6,066 bases of DNA from FEN-1297 sp046704565 (GCA_046704565.1 JBJKRP010000071.1:1-6066); one strand, 5' to 3'; numbered from the stretch's first letter, positions 1 to 5,645 are shown. Notes: generated from the letters alone by a model not told the origin. Program-made: numbers and translations.

Positions 1-958
1 GGATTCATCAACACAGGATTTGACAGGAACAAACCCGGCACAGACCGGGAAAAGCGATCTGCATGCAGGTAAAATTGAAAATACTCCGAAAGATATTTTA
101 TCTCCGGCTGCGTACAACGGAATAAGAACGACTTCGCTTAAACAAGCACTTCTTGATTTTAATCAGCCGGATATAAGAGTGCCCGGTATGGCGGAGGTAA
201 ACTCCAACCCGGAAATTAAAACGAATACTGGTATTAATATAAATCCGGATGCAAGCCAGGCAAATCAAAAAGCGGAACTGAATAACAATACAGGTTCCAG
301 GAATGTTAACACTGCGGATAATATTAATCAAAATATTAAAGTTGCGGCAGAAGCAGATAACACTCATTCAGACGGGGGTTTTAACAATACTTCGGGGAAC
401 GCTCCAGGTAACGGCGGACAGAAAGATGCTGGAGTACAACTAAAGAAAAACGATCTGCCGTTAACAGCCATGCAGAGGGAGAATATCTTTGATGGAATAA
501 AGGAAGTTAATCAAGGTACGGTTAGGAATTTACCCTCTTCAAATGAAACGCCGGCTGCATACAAGCTTTCGGAAGCTCTTAACGAAATTAAGAACATGAT
601 AAAGCAGGGCGATACTAAGAGCGCAGTACTTCAGCTTAAGCCTGATAATCTTGGTAAGGTGAAGGTTACTCTTGATGTTGCTTCCAACAATGTGCATGCA
701 CATGTAGAGGTAGATAATGAAAGCGTCAGGCAGGTAATTCAAAATAATATCAATGATCTTAAACAATCTCTAAACTTGAACGGCATGCAGTTGAATTCCT
801 TTACGGTAAACGTTGCAGGCGGAGAACAAAGGCAGGGTAAGTTTTTTAGTCAGAAGAAAAAGCCAAGCTATCATACGTTAAAAATCAGGCAGGAGGACGG
901 TCAGGATCCTTTAACGACAAAGAAACTTGGATATAATACTTACGAATATTTAGCATAG
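1..958 (+). CDS. fliK: Flagellar hook-length control protein FliK, C-terminal part (5' end outside window)
   Basis: FliK is an exported molecular ruler that measures the growing hook and switches the flagellar export gate (FlhB) from hook to filament substrates. The frame is open to the left edge (first full codon at base 2), so the gene is 5'-truncated; the TTG at base 20 is probably internal. Bases 20 to about 550 encode a low-complexity, Asn/Gly/Thr-rich, cysteine-free stretch, as expected of the extended ruler/linker. Bases about 560-825 encode the C-terminal Flg_hook domain (PF02120 type): the signature LKPDNLGKVKVTLDV starts at base 635, followed by VHAHVEVDNESVRQVI and a helix ending LNLNGMQLNSFTVNV. 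A basic tail (QKKKPSYH) follows, longer than in many homologues. The stop overlaps the ribosome binding site of flgD, so the two are co-transcribed. Family assignment rests on the C-terminal domain and the flgD-flgE context. Confidence 0.9.
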   Translation, partial: DSSTQDLTGTNPAQTGKSDLHAGKIENTPKDILSPAAYNGIRTTSLKQALLDFNQPDIRVPGMAEVNSNPEIKTNTGININPDASQANQKAELNNNTGSRNVNTADNINQNIKVAAEADNTHSDGGFNNTSGNAPGNGGQKDAGVQLKKNDLPLTAMQRENIFDGIKEVNQGTVRNLPSSNETPAAYKLSEALNEIKNMIKQGDTKSAVLQLKPDNLGKVKVTLDVASNNVHAHVEVDNESVRQVIQNNINDLKQSLNLNGMQLNSFTVNVAGGEQRQGKFFSQKKKPSYHTLKIRQEDGQDPLTTKKLGYNTYEYLA

Positions 959-968
959 GAGAAATTGA

Positions 969-1658
969 ATGGTAGATGGAGTAACAAATGTACCGGGCGG
1001 ACAAGGCAGCACTGTAAATCAAACAAATGGTACTACGATGGGCAAGAATGATTTCATGAAATTACTGATTGCGCAGATGAAGAACCAGGATCCCATGAGC
1101 CCTATGGACGGAACACTGTTTGCGGCACAGCTTGCGCAGTTCTGTTCGCTCGAACAGCTTCAGAATCTGAACGACTCTATGACTACAAGTATTAATGCAA
1201 ACTACGCATTAACTCAGTCTATTAACAACACGCTTTCGGCTACATTGATAGGCAAAGGTGTTAAGATAAGCGGTGCCGATCTTGAAAATACGGGTAAGAA
1301 CACGGTTCAGCTTGGATACAATCTTCCTGGTAACGCTTCATCGGTTACCATAAATGTTTTGGATTCAAACGGAAACGTTGTAAAGACATTTAGCAATCAG
1401 CCGACGACATCGGGCGACAATAAACTTTCCTGGGATTTTACCGATAATAATGGTAACAAATTACCAAGCGGTAAATATACATTTAGTGTAACGGCAAAAG
1501 GAACCGACGGCAGCGATATGACGGTAAGTCTTTTCAAAGTTGGAACAGTAGATGGAGTAAAGTTCTCCAGCACAGGCGGTACAACATTAACGGTTGACGG
1601 CGCGGATTACCAGTTGTCGGATATTTCTGAAATTCTTAATTCGAGTGGAGGCAACTAA
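969..1658 (+). CDS. flgD: Flagellar hook assembly scaffold/cap protein FlgD
   Basis: FlgD forms the cap at the tip of the growing hook, where it directs insertion of FlgE subunits, and is discarded when the hook is complete. The product has 229 residues, a usual length. The N-terminal export/cap region is unmistakable: residues 28-47 read DFMKLLIAQMKNQDPMSPMD and residues 54-63 read QLAQFCSLEQ. Position 59 is Cys where many homologues have Ser. Residues about 95-175 form a FlgD Ig-like domain (VLDSNGNVVKTF, LPSGKYTFSV), and residues about 185-222 (VGTVDGVKFSS ... YQLSDISEIL) the Tudor-like segment. The ATG is chosen because AGGAG at 957-961 lies seven bases upstream and the conserved N-terminus follows. 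It is separated from fliK by 10 bases and shares one base (TAATG) with the next gene, suggesting translational coupling. Confidence 0.96.
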   Translation: MVDGVTNVPGGQGSTVNQTNGTTMGKNDFMKLLIAQMKNQDPMSPMDGTLFAAQLAQFCSLEQLQNLNDSMTTSINANYALTQSINNTLSATLIGKGVKISGADLENTGKNTVQLGYNLPGNASSVTINVLDSNGNVVKTFSNQPTTSGDNKLSWDFTDNNGNKLPSGKYTFSVTAKGTDGSDMTVSLFKVGTVDGVKFSSTGGTTLTVDGADYQLSDISEILNSSGGN

Positions 1659-2032
1659 TGGCGCAAATAAATGGGATCAGCGTTCCGTTTATTCCCATAA
1701 CTCAAAGTAATGATGCTGCATCCGGCAAAACACAAGCCGGGTCAGACAGCTTCAGCTCGATCTTCGAGCAAGAGCTTGACAAAGTAAAATTCTCAAACCA
1801 TGCTTTAAAAAGATTGGAGAGCAGGAACATTCAGATAGGCGACCAGGACTTGAACAAAATCCAGGATGCCGTAAACAAAGCCGAACAGAAAGGCTCCAAA
1901 GATTCTCTGGTAATGATGAACGATACTGCATTCATTGTTAACATCCCGAATAGGACAGTTGTTACCGCAATGCCGGTTGGAGACAGCAATGAAAATGTAT
2001 TTACGAACATTGACAGTGTGGTGTTTGCTTGA
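1658..2032 (+). CDS. Small conserved flagellar operon protein (TIGR02530 / PF12611 type)
   Basis: This 124-residue protein belongs to a family found almost only in flagellar operons, typically between flgD and flgE as here; its biochemical role is not established to my knowledge. Residues 1-40 are variable. The family core is clear: KFSNHALKRLESRNI at residues 44-58, an amphipathic helix with AVNKAEQKGSKDSLVMM at 71-87, then AFIVNIPNRTVVTAM at 91-105 and NVFTNIDSVVF at 113-123. There is no signal peptide or membrane segment, so it is probably cytoplasmic. Its ATG overlaps the flgD stop (TAATG), and I see no strong separate Shine-Dalgarno site, so translation is likely coupled to flgD. The constant position beside the hook cap gene suggests a part in hook or rod export or assembly; that is inference from context. 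Confidence 0.88.
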   Translation: MAQINGISVPFIPITQSNDAASGKTQAGSDSFSSIFEQELDKVKFSNHALKRLESRNIQIGDQDLNKIQDAVNKAEQKGSKDSLVMMNDTAFIVNIPNRTVVTAMPVGDSNENVFTNIDSVVFA

Positions 2033-2081
2033 ATGAAATAGTTCAAGTGTAAGTTTTTTGAATAAATAATTAATTAACAAT

Positions 2082-2106
2082 AGAGCGGGACCTTTTAGGA
2101 CGCTCT
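2082..2106 (+). promoter_or_regulatory. Hairpin in the leader between the small flagellar gene and flgE
   Basis: AGAGCG at 2082-2087 pairs perfectly with CGCTCT at 2101-2106, and CCT/AGG inside can add three pairs. The following bases (GGATTCTGC) hold no T-run, so it is not an ordinary intrinsic terminator. A second weaker pairing, TCTGC 2111-2115 with GCAGG 2128-2132, lies just downstream. The 132-base gap (2033-2164) has an A+T-rich first half but no convincing -35/-10 pair. A processing or mRNA-stabilising element that lets flgE be expressed more strongly than its upstream genes would fit; this is inference. Confidence 0.45.
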
Positions 2107-2153
2107 GGATTCTGCAGACTGACTGACGCAGGATCAAATAAAGAATAATCCAT

Positions 2154-2160
2154 AGGAGGT
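2154..2160 (+). promoter_or_regulatory. Very strong ribosome binding site of flgE
   Basis: AGGAGGT is a near-complete anti-16S match, four bases before the flgE ATG at 2165. It is clearly stronger than the sites of the other genes in the window, which fits the need for over a hundred copies of the hook protein per flagellum. It also fixes the start codon. Confidence 0.8.
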
Positions 2161-2164
2161 TACA

Positions 2165-3835
2165 ATGGCACTTCTCAATTCACTTTTTTCCGGTGTATCC
2201 GGTTTACAGAATCTTCAATCGATGATGGACGTAATTGGCAATAACATTGCCAACGTCGATACTATCGGTTACAAGAGTTCGCGGGTTACATTCAGCGATA
2301 CTTTCAACCAGCTTATGAAATCCGGTACCAACCCTACCGATTCGACCGGCGGTACAAACAGCTTCCAGATAGGTCTTGGAATGAAAATAAATTCCATCGA
2401 CAGGAACTGGAACCAGGGAACTTTTCAAAGCACCGGTATTACAACCGACTTAGCACTGCAAGGTCCGGGTATGTTTATACTTAACAGCAATGGACAGAAC
2501 TATTATTCACGAGCGGGCGCATTCGAGTTTGATTCCAACGGTAAGCTGGTTGATCCGCAGAACGGGGCTGTAGTCCAGGGAAAAGTCGCTAACGGATTAG
2601 GGCAGATACCGCAGGGCACGGCAATTCAAGATGTAGTTGTAGATAAAAACCTAAAGCTGCCAGCAATAAAGACCCAGAACATTTCATGGGGAGGAAACCT
2701 GCAGAGCAATTCGCCGACAATTGCAACTAACACGGTTAATCTTGAAGACAGCTTAGCCGGAAGCACTCCGTATACAGCTCCTGCCGCGCCAACATCTGTT
2801 GCAATAGTAGGCAAAGACGGTACTAAATACACACTCAACGTATCTTATACTCAGGCTGGCGGAACATGGACTCCCAGCTTCCAAGTGTTGGACTCTAAAG
2901 GAAATGCATTGGCGACTCAGCCTACTGCAACACCGGCACTAAGCGCATTAACATTTAATTCGTCAGGCAACTGCACCAATTCCCCGGTGACAATTGCAAG
3001 CACAGACAATAATATCTCATTCAGTCTTGATTTTTCAAAGGTTACGTTGTCTTCAACTTCAACTACTTCTTCCAGCATACCAGCCGTAGTTAACCAGGGC
3101 AGTACGGAAACGCCGGTACTTGGTTCTGTTACAATCTATGATTCCTTAGGAAATGCACATACATTAAGCGTACAATTCGATCATGCATTCGGCAGTTCAT
3201 GGAATTGGAGCGCTACAGTACCTTCAACGGACGGCGGAACTTTTAACGGTGCAACCACCGGTACCGTATCGTTTGATTCGAATGGTCAAATACAGACCAT
3301 AACACAGGGCGGTAAGGTAGTACCAGGTGTTCCTCCGGTGCCGCAGATAACATATAATCCGGGCAACGGCGCCGAAACGCAAAACATAAATTTAAACTTC
3401 GGTTCAGGTACGGCAGGAATAACACAGACTTCGCTCTCCTCACAGGTAGCGTCGCTAAGCCAGGACGGCTCCGCATCTGCGACGTTAACTAACCTTAACA
3501 TCGATCAGTATGGAAACGTTGTAGGTGTATTTTCAAATGGTAATTCGAAGACGTTAGCGCAGATAATGGTTGCAACGTTTACGAATCAAAATGCTCTTGT
3601 CAGTGCAGGCAGCAATATGTATTCGGTTGCAGCGAATTCCGGCGATCCAAGGATTGACACACCCGGAGAAAATTCGGCGACAACAATTCAGTCAGGCGCT
3701 CTGGAACAGTCGAACGTTGATCTATCACAGGAGTTCACAAACATGATAGTTTCCCAGAGAGGCTTTGAAGCAAACGCAAAGGTAGTTACTACTTCCGATC
3801 AATTGCTTCAGGATATAACAAACTTAGTAAGGTAA
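2165..3835 (+). CDS. flgE: Flagellar hook protein FlgE, with an enlarged, apparently duplicated middle domain
   Basis: FlgE polymerises outside the cell into the hook, the universal joint between rod and filament. Residues 1-40 carry the rod/hook N-terminal signature (SLFSGVSGLQ, then GNNIANVDTIGYKSSR at 25-40). Residues 68-125 have the typical conserved hook features (QIGLGMKINSI, FQSTGITTDLALQGPGMFIL, YYSRAGAFEFDSNG). The C-terminal D0 helix is canonical: GALEQSNVDLSQEFTNMIVS at 511-530, then QRGFEANAKVVTTSDQLLQD at 531-550. At 556 residues it is about 150 longer than the Salmonella protein. The extra length is in the surface-exposed middle: residues about 210-296 and 320-420 look like two copies of a FlaE/D2-type domain, joined by a Ser/Thr-rich linker (296-305). 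As is typical of exported hook proteins there is no Sec signal peptide. A strong Shine-Dalgarno site fixes the start and a strong terminator follows, so it is the last gene of its transcript. Confidence 0.97.
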   Translation: MALLNSLFSGVSGLQNLQSMMDVIGNNIANVDTIGYKSSRVTFSDTFNQLMKSGTNPTDSTGGTNSFQIGLGMKINSIDRNWNQGTFQSTGITTDLALQGPGMFILNSNGQNYYSRAGAFEFDSNGKLVDPQNGAVVQGKVANGLGQIPQGTAIQDVVVDKNLKLPAIKTQNISWGGNLQSNSPTIATNTVNLEDSLAGSTPYTAPAAPTSVAIVGKDGTKYTLNVSYTQAGGTWTPSFQVLDSKGNALATQPTATPALSALTFNSSGNCTNSPVTIASTDNNISFSLDFSKVTLSSTSTTSSSIPAVVNQGSTETPVLGSVTIYDSLGNAHTLSVQFDHAFGSSWNWSATVPSTDGGTFNGATTGTVSFDSNGQIQTITQGGKVVPGVPPVPQITYNPGNGAETQNINLNFGSGTAGITQTSLSSQVASLSQDGSASATLTNLNIDQYGNVVGVFSNGNSKTLAQIMVATFTNQNALVSAGSNMYSVAANSGDPRIDTPGENSATTIQSGALEQSNVDLSQEFTNMIVSQRGFEANAKVVTTSDQLLQDITNLVR

Positions 3836-3854
3836 CTCTCATAATCCCTCGCAT

Positions 3855-3895
3855 AAAAGGAGTGCCGTCTGCATACGGTGCTCCTTTTTCTTTTT
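3855..3895 (+). terminator. Rho-independent terminator after flgE
   Basis: AAAAGGAG at 3855-3862 pairs with CTCCTTTT at 3881-3888. The stem continues through two G-T wobbles and CCGT (3865-3868) with ACGG (3875-3878), closing a six-base loop, CTGCAT. This gives about 14 pairs. The transcript then runs into T5-C-T5 (3885-3895). It begins 19 bases after the flgE stop and ends the hook transcript. The stem's A-run also provides a T-run on the opposite strand, so it could act in both directions. Confidence 0.93.
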
Positions 3896-3913
3896 AATCT
3901 CCTTCTTACTCGT

Positions 3914-3960
3914 CTTAAACTTAAACTTGAACTTCGCGCTGCACAAAGTGTAAGTTCAAG
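3914..3960. repeat. Hexamer direct repeat running into a 9-bp inverted repeat
   Basis: CTTAAA at 3914-3919 is repeated at 3920-3925 and, with one change, as CTTGAA at 3926-3931. The last copy starts a perfect inverted repeat: CTTGAACTT at 3926-3934 and AAGTTCAAG at 3952-3960, with a 17-base loop. No T-run follows on either strand, so it is not a standard terminator. Just downstream GTGCGT 3970-3975 and ACGCAC 4000-4005 form another, wider inverted pair. Confidence 0.55.
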
Positions 3961-4008
3961 GATCGGGAAGTGCGTTTTTAGAGAATTTTTATTGATAGGA
4001 CGCACCGG

Positions 4009-4229
4009 GGAAGGTTTCCGCTGGCATGGAAAAATCTTCCGCTGTGCCGGAATCAATTTCCGACGTGGCTCTATGAGTTACCGCAGCACCAGAATGTGAT
4101 ACTCTTTCACAGGAAGAAGTTTCCGTCAAGCCGGGAAGATTTTCCCAAACGTCGGCATGCGATCCCCAATCAGCGGAACCAGTTCCCGCCTCGTCGGTAA
4201 GAGTTTCCGCCCGTTGGAAGGTATTTCCC
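4009..4229. repeat. Degenerate tandem array, about 11 units with a 21-base period, each typical unit an inverted repeat
   Basis: Unit starts fall at 4009, 4028, 4049, 4070, 4091, 4112, 4133, 4154, 4175, 4196 and 4216, that is steps of 19, then 21 eight times, then 20. The best units read GGAA, a spacer of three to five bases, TTCC, then often GC and a variable tail. GGAA and TTCC are complementary, so each such unit can form a small hairpin (GGGAA-GATT-TTCCC at 4133-4146; CGGAA...TTCCG at 4048-4062). Clear units start at 4009, 4028, 4049, 4112, 4133, 4175 and 4216; the one at 4196 has GGTAA. Those at 4070, 4091 and 4154 are decayed but keep the phase. A further possible relic, GGAAGTGCGTTTTT, starts at 3966. 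The units differ too much, and are too short, for a CRISPR array. Function unknown. Confidence 0.72.
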
Positions 4230-4270
4230 GGTCTTCTCGATACGTTTCTCACTCCGTTCGGAACTACTCG

Positions 4271-4293
4271 ATGACCTTGCGAGTGTAGGTCAT
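4271..4293. repeat. 7-bp inverted repeat after the 21-base array
   Basis: ATGACCT (4271-4277) and AGGTCAT (4287-4293) are perfect inverted copies around a nine-base loop. The segment just before it (4237-4275) has the layout TCGATACG, a small pairing GTTTC/GGAAC (4244-4248 with 4260-4264), then TACTCGATGACC. That resembles short dispersed intergenic repeats seen in many bacterial genomes; the resemblance is from memory and not tested. Confidence 0.45.
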
Positions 4294-4314
4294 GTTCGGA
4301 AGTATCTGCCTTCG

Positions 4315-4334
4315 ATAAAAGGTACTGCTTTTAT
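4315..4334. repeat. 7-bp perfect hairpin, possible weak terminator
   Basis: ATAAAAG at 4315-4321 pairs with CTTTTAT at 4328-4334 around a six-base loop. The stem is A+T-rich and the nearest T-run (4345-4349) is eleven bases beyond, so termination is doubtful. Confidence 0.35.
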
Positions 4335-4351
4335 TAAGAATCTATTTTTCA

Positions 4352-4369
4352 CACATACTGAAGTATGTG
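4352..4369. promoter_or_regulatory. 8-bp perfect palindrome, possible operator
   Basis: CACATACT at 4352-4359 and AGTATGTG at 4362-4369 are perfect inverted copies separated by two bases. No T-run follows on either strand, which argues against a terminator. It lies about 50 bases upstream of the predicted -35 box of the reductase gene, so a dimeric regulator site is possible; nothing identifies a regulator. Confidence 0.4.
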
Positions 4370-4420
4370 CTACGATCAAAATAATTAATAACTTTGCAGA
4401 GCAGACAAGATGGATTATTA

Positions 4421-4448
4421 TTGCCCTAAGTCTCTTAAGGTATATAAT
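4421..4448 (+). promoter_or_regulatory. Predicted sigma70-like promoter of the aldo/keto reductase gene
   Basis: TTGCCC at 4421-4426 (four of six matches to TTGACA) is followed after 16 bases by a perfect TATAAT at 4443-4448. Transcription would start near 4455 and give a leader of about 150 bases before the GTG at 4605. An alternative Bacteroidota-type -7 box (TAnnTTTG) exists as TAACTTTG at 4389-4396 but lacks a good -33 TTTG at the right distance. Which one is used depends on the host's sigma factor. Confidence 0.45.
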
Positions 4449-4467
4449 TGGTTGACTATATTTAAGC

Positions 4468-4501
4468 ATCCTTCAAGGTCAAAAAAGTAATCTTGAAGGA
4501 T
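4468..4501 (+). promoter_or_regulatory. Long stem-loop in the presumed reductase leader
   Basis: ATCCTTCAAG (4468-4477) pairs perfectly with CTTGAAGGAT (4492-4501); a G-T and a T-A pair can extend the stem to 12. The loop is A-rich. A short T-run (4513-4517) follows only after eleven other bases, so termination would be poor. It begins about 13 bases after the predicted transcription start, which makes a 5'-stabilising element or a regulatory site plausible. It does not match a riboswitch I recognise. Confidence 0.5.
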
Positions 4502-4593
4502 AATGCGTAACCTTTTTAAAAAAAAGTAATATCGGCTATTAATCGGATTATTAAATGAAATTAAAACTTGTAAATAAAATATGGAGTAATATT

Positions 4594-4607
4594 AAAAGGA
4601 ATATGTG
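4594..4607 (+). promoter_or_regulatory. Ribosome binding site and GTG start of the reductase gene
   Basis: AAAAGGA (4594-4600) lies four bases before the GTG at 4605. The ATG at 4603 is followed at once by TGA and cannot serve. In the reductase frame the preceding codons are AAG GAA TAT (4596-4604), then a TAA stop at 4593, so no canonical start exists further upstream. Confidence 0.7.
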
Positions 4608-5576
4608 AACTTAGGAAAATCAGGGCTTAAAGTATCGAGGATATGCCTGGGCTGTATGAGCTATGGAAGTCATGAATTCAGGAAGTGGCATTTAAATTTA
4701 GAGCAGAGCCGTCCGTTTTTTAAGAAGGCAGTAGAAGCGGGAATAAATTTTTTTGATACTGCAAATATGTATTCCAACGGAGTAAGTGAGGAGATAGTGG
4801 GGAAGGTGCTACCGGAGCTTACGAAGCGTGAGGAGGTTGTTATTGCAACTAAAGTCTTTTTCCCGATGCGTAAGGATGCTAACGGAAAGGGACTATCCCG
4901 CAAAGCAATATTCACCGAAGTTGATATGAGCTTAAGAAGGCTCCGAACGGATTATATCGATCTGTACCAGATACACAGGTGGGATTATGAAACCCCGATT
5001 GAAGAGACTTTAGAAGCCTTGCATGACGTTGTAAAGGCGGGTAAAGTCCGTTACATTGGCGCGTCGTCAATGTTTGCATGGCAGTTCTGCAAGTCGCTTT
5101 ATTTATCCGATTTATTTGGATGGACGCGCTTTATCTCGATGCAGCCGCATTATAATCTTTTATACCGTGAAGAAGAACGGGAGATGCTGCCGTTATGCCT
5201 GGAAGAAGGAATAGGAGTAATTCCCTGGAGCCCGCTCGCCCGGGGAAAGTTAGCACGTTCGGCAGACCAAAAAGAAATTACCGAGAGAGCTAACAGCGAT
5301 GTATACGGGAAAACTCTTTATGAAAAGACAGAGGCAGCGGATGAGAAGGTAATAGAATGCGTTACCGAAGTATCAAAAGCAAGAGGGATATCGCAGGCGC
5401 AGGTTTCTTTAGCCTGGCTGCTTTCCAAGCCTGCTGTAACGGCTCCTATAGTCGGCGCTACCAAAATTAAGCATCTTGAAGATGCGATTGCCTCGGTACA
5501 GGTTAAACTATCTGGAGAAGAGATCCAAAAGCTGGAATCGGAATATATTCCGCATAATGTAGTAGGTATCAGTTAA
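4605..5576 (+). CDS. yajO: Aldo/keto reductase, YajO-like
   Basis: This is an NAD(P)H-dependent oxidoreductase with an (alpha/beta)8 barrel, acting in the cytoplasm on carbonyl compounds. The 323 residues span the whole family length and match my recollection of E. coli YajO closely: CLGCMSYG at 14-21, GINFFDTANMYSNGVSEEIVG at 46-66 (one residue short of a perfect family block), QIHRWDYETPIEETLEAL at 122-139, YIGASSMFAWQF near 152-163, YNLLYREEEREMLPLC, VIPWSPLARGKL, and LAWLLSKPAVTAPIVGAT. The catalytic tetrad is intact: Asp51, Tyr56, Lys83 and His124. The C-terminal PIVGAT/K region is the usual cofactor-phosphate loop. E. coli YajO has been linked to a 1-deoxyxylulose 5-phosphate/thiamin-related activity, but the substrate here cannot be read from sequence. 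The gene stands alone, with its own likely promoter, after the terminated flagellar block. Its start codon is unusual: the family Met position is AAG here (see findings). A general AKR label is safe; the yajO symbol is somewhat less certain. Confidence 0.92.
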   Translation: MNLGKSGLKVSRICLGCMSYGSHEFRKWHLNLEQSRPFFKKAVEAGINFFDTANMYSNGVSEEIVGKVLPELTKREEVVIATKVFFPMRKDANGKGLSRKAIFTEVDMSLRRLRTDYIDLYQIHRWDYETPIEETLEALHDVVKAGKVRYIGASSMFAWQFCKSLYLSDLFGWTRFISMQPHYNLLYREEEREMLPLCLEEGIGVIPWSPLARGKLARSADQKEITERANSDVYGKTLYEKTEAADEKVIECVTEVSKARGISQAQVSLAWLLSKPAVTAPIVGATKIKHLEDAIASVQVKLSGEEIQKLESEYIPHNVVGIS

Positions 5577-5590
5577 TTTAATATTTTATT

Positions 5591-5607
5591 GATCCCCTAC
5601 GGGAATC
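5591..5607. repeat. Short G+C hairpin after the reductase gene
   Basis: TCCC (5593-5596) pairs with GGGA (5601-5604) around CTAC, and GA/TC can extend the stem past a bulge. It starts 15 bases after the stop codon, but no T-run follows. Its CCCTACGGG core is of the kind that recurs in intergenic repeats of some Bacteroidota; this is from memory. Confidence 0.4.
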
Positions 5608-5645
5608 GTGAATTTGGGATTTGAAAATTATTATCTATAATAATT

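Larger units (their letters stand above)
3896..4604. other. 709-base non-coding, repeat- and hairpin-rich gap
   Basis: No convincing gene lies here on either strand. Two open frames exist (+ strand 3878-4099, - strand 4252-3989), but both lie largely on the tandem array. The first also begins inside the flgE terminator, and neither product resembles a known protein. In order the gap holds a 9-bp inverted repeat, the 21-base-period array, a short segment ending in inverted repeats, two perfect hairpins, a promoter-like pair and the leader of the aldo/keto reductase gene. Parts are listed separately. Confidence 0.7.

Noticed and set aside
2058..2080. Promoter upstream of flgE (TTGAAT and A+T-rich stretch)
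   Set aside because: No -10 or -7 box at a proper distance; no sigma54 or sigma28 consensus seen either.
1805..2137. Minus-strand open frames under the small flagellar gene
   Set aside because: They lie antisense to a well-supported conserved gene and their composition is typical of antisense shadows.
3243..3501. Minus-strand open frames under flgE
   Set aside because: Antisense to a confidently assigned hook gene; no start signals or recognisable motifs.
3878..4099. Plus-strand 73-codon open frame
   Set aside because: It begins inside the flgE terminator, starts with a Leu-rich low-complexity run and then reads through the array; no ribosome site.
4009..4229. CRISPR array
   Set aside because: The repeating part is short and degenerate, the period is only 21 bases, and there are no constant repeats with unique spacers of normal length or any cas gene.
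4352..4369. Intrinsic terminator at the CACATACT palindrome
   Set aside because: The T-run precedes the stem on the + strand, and on the - strand the stem is followed by TGAAAAATAG, with no T-run.
4603..4605. ATG start for the reductase
   Set aside because: The next codon is TGA in that frame.
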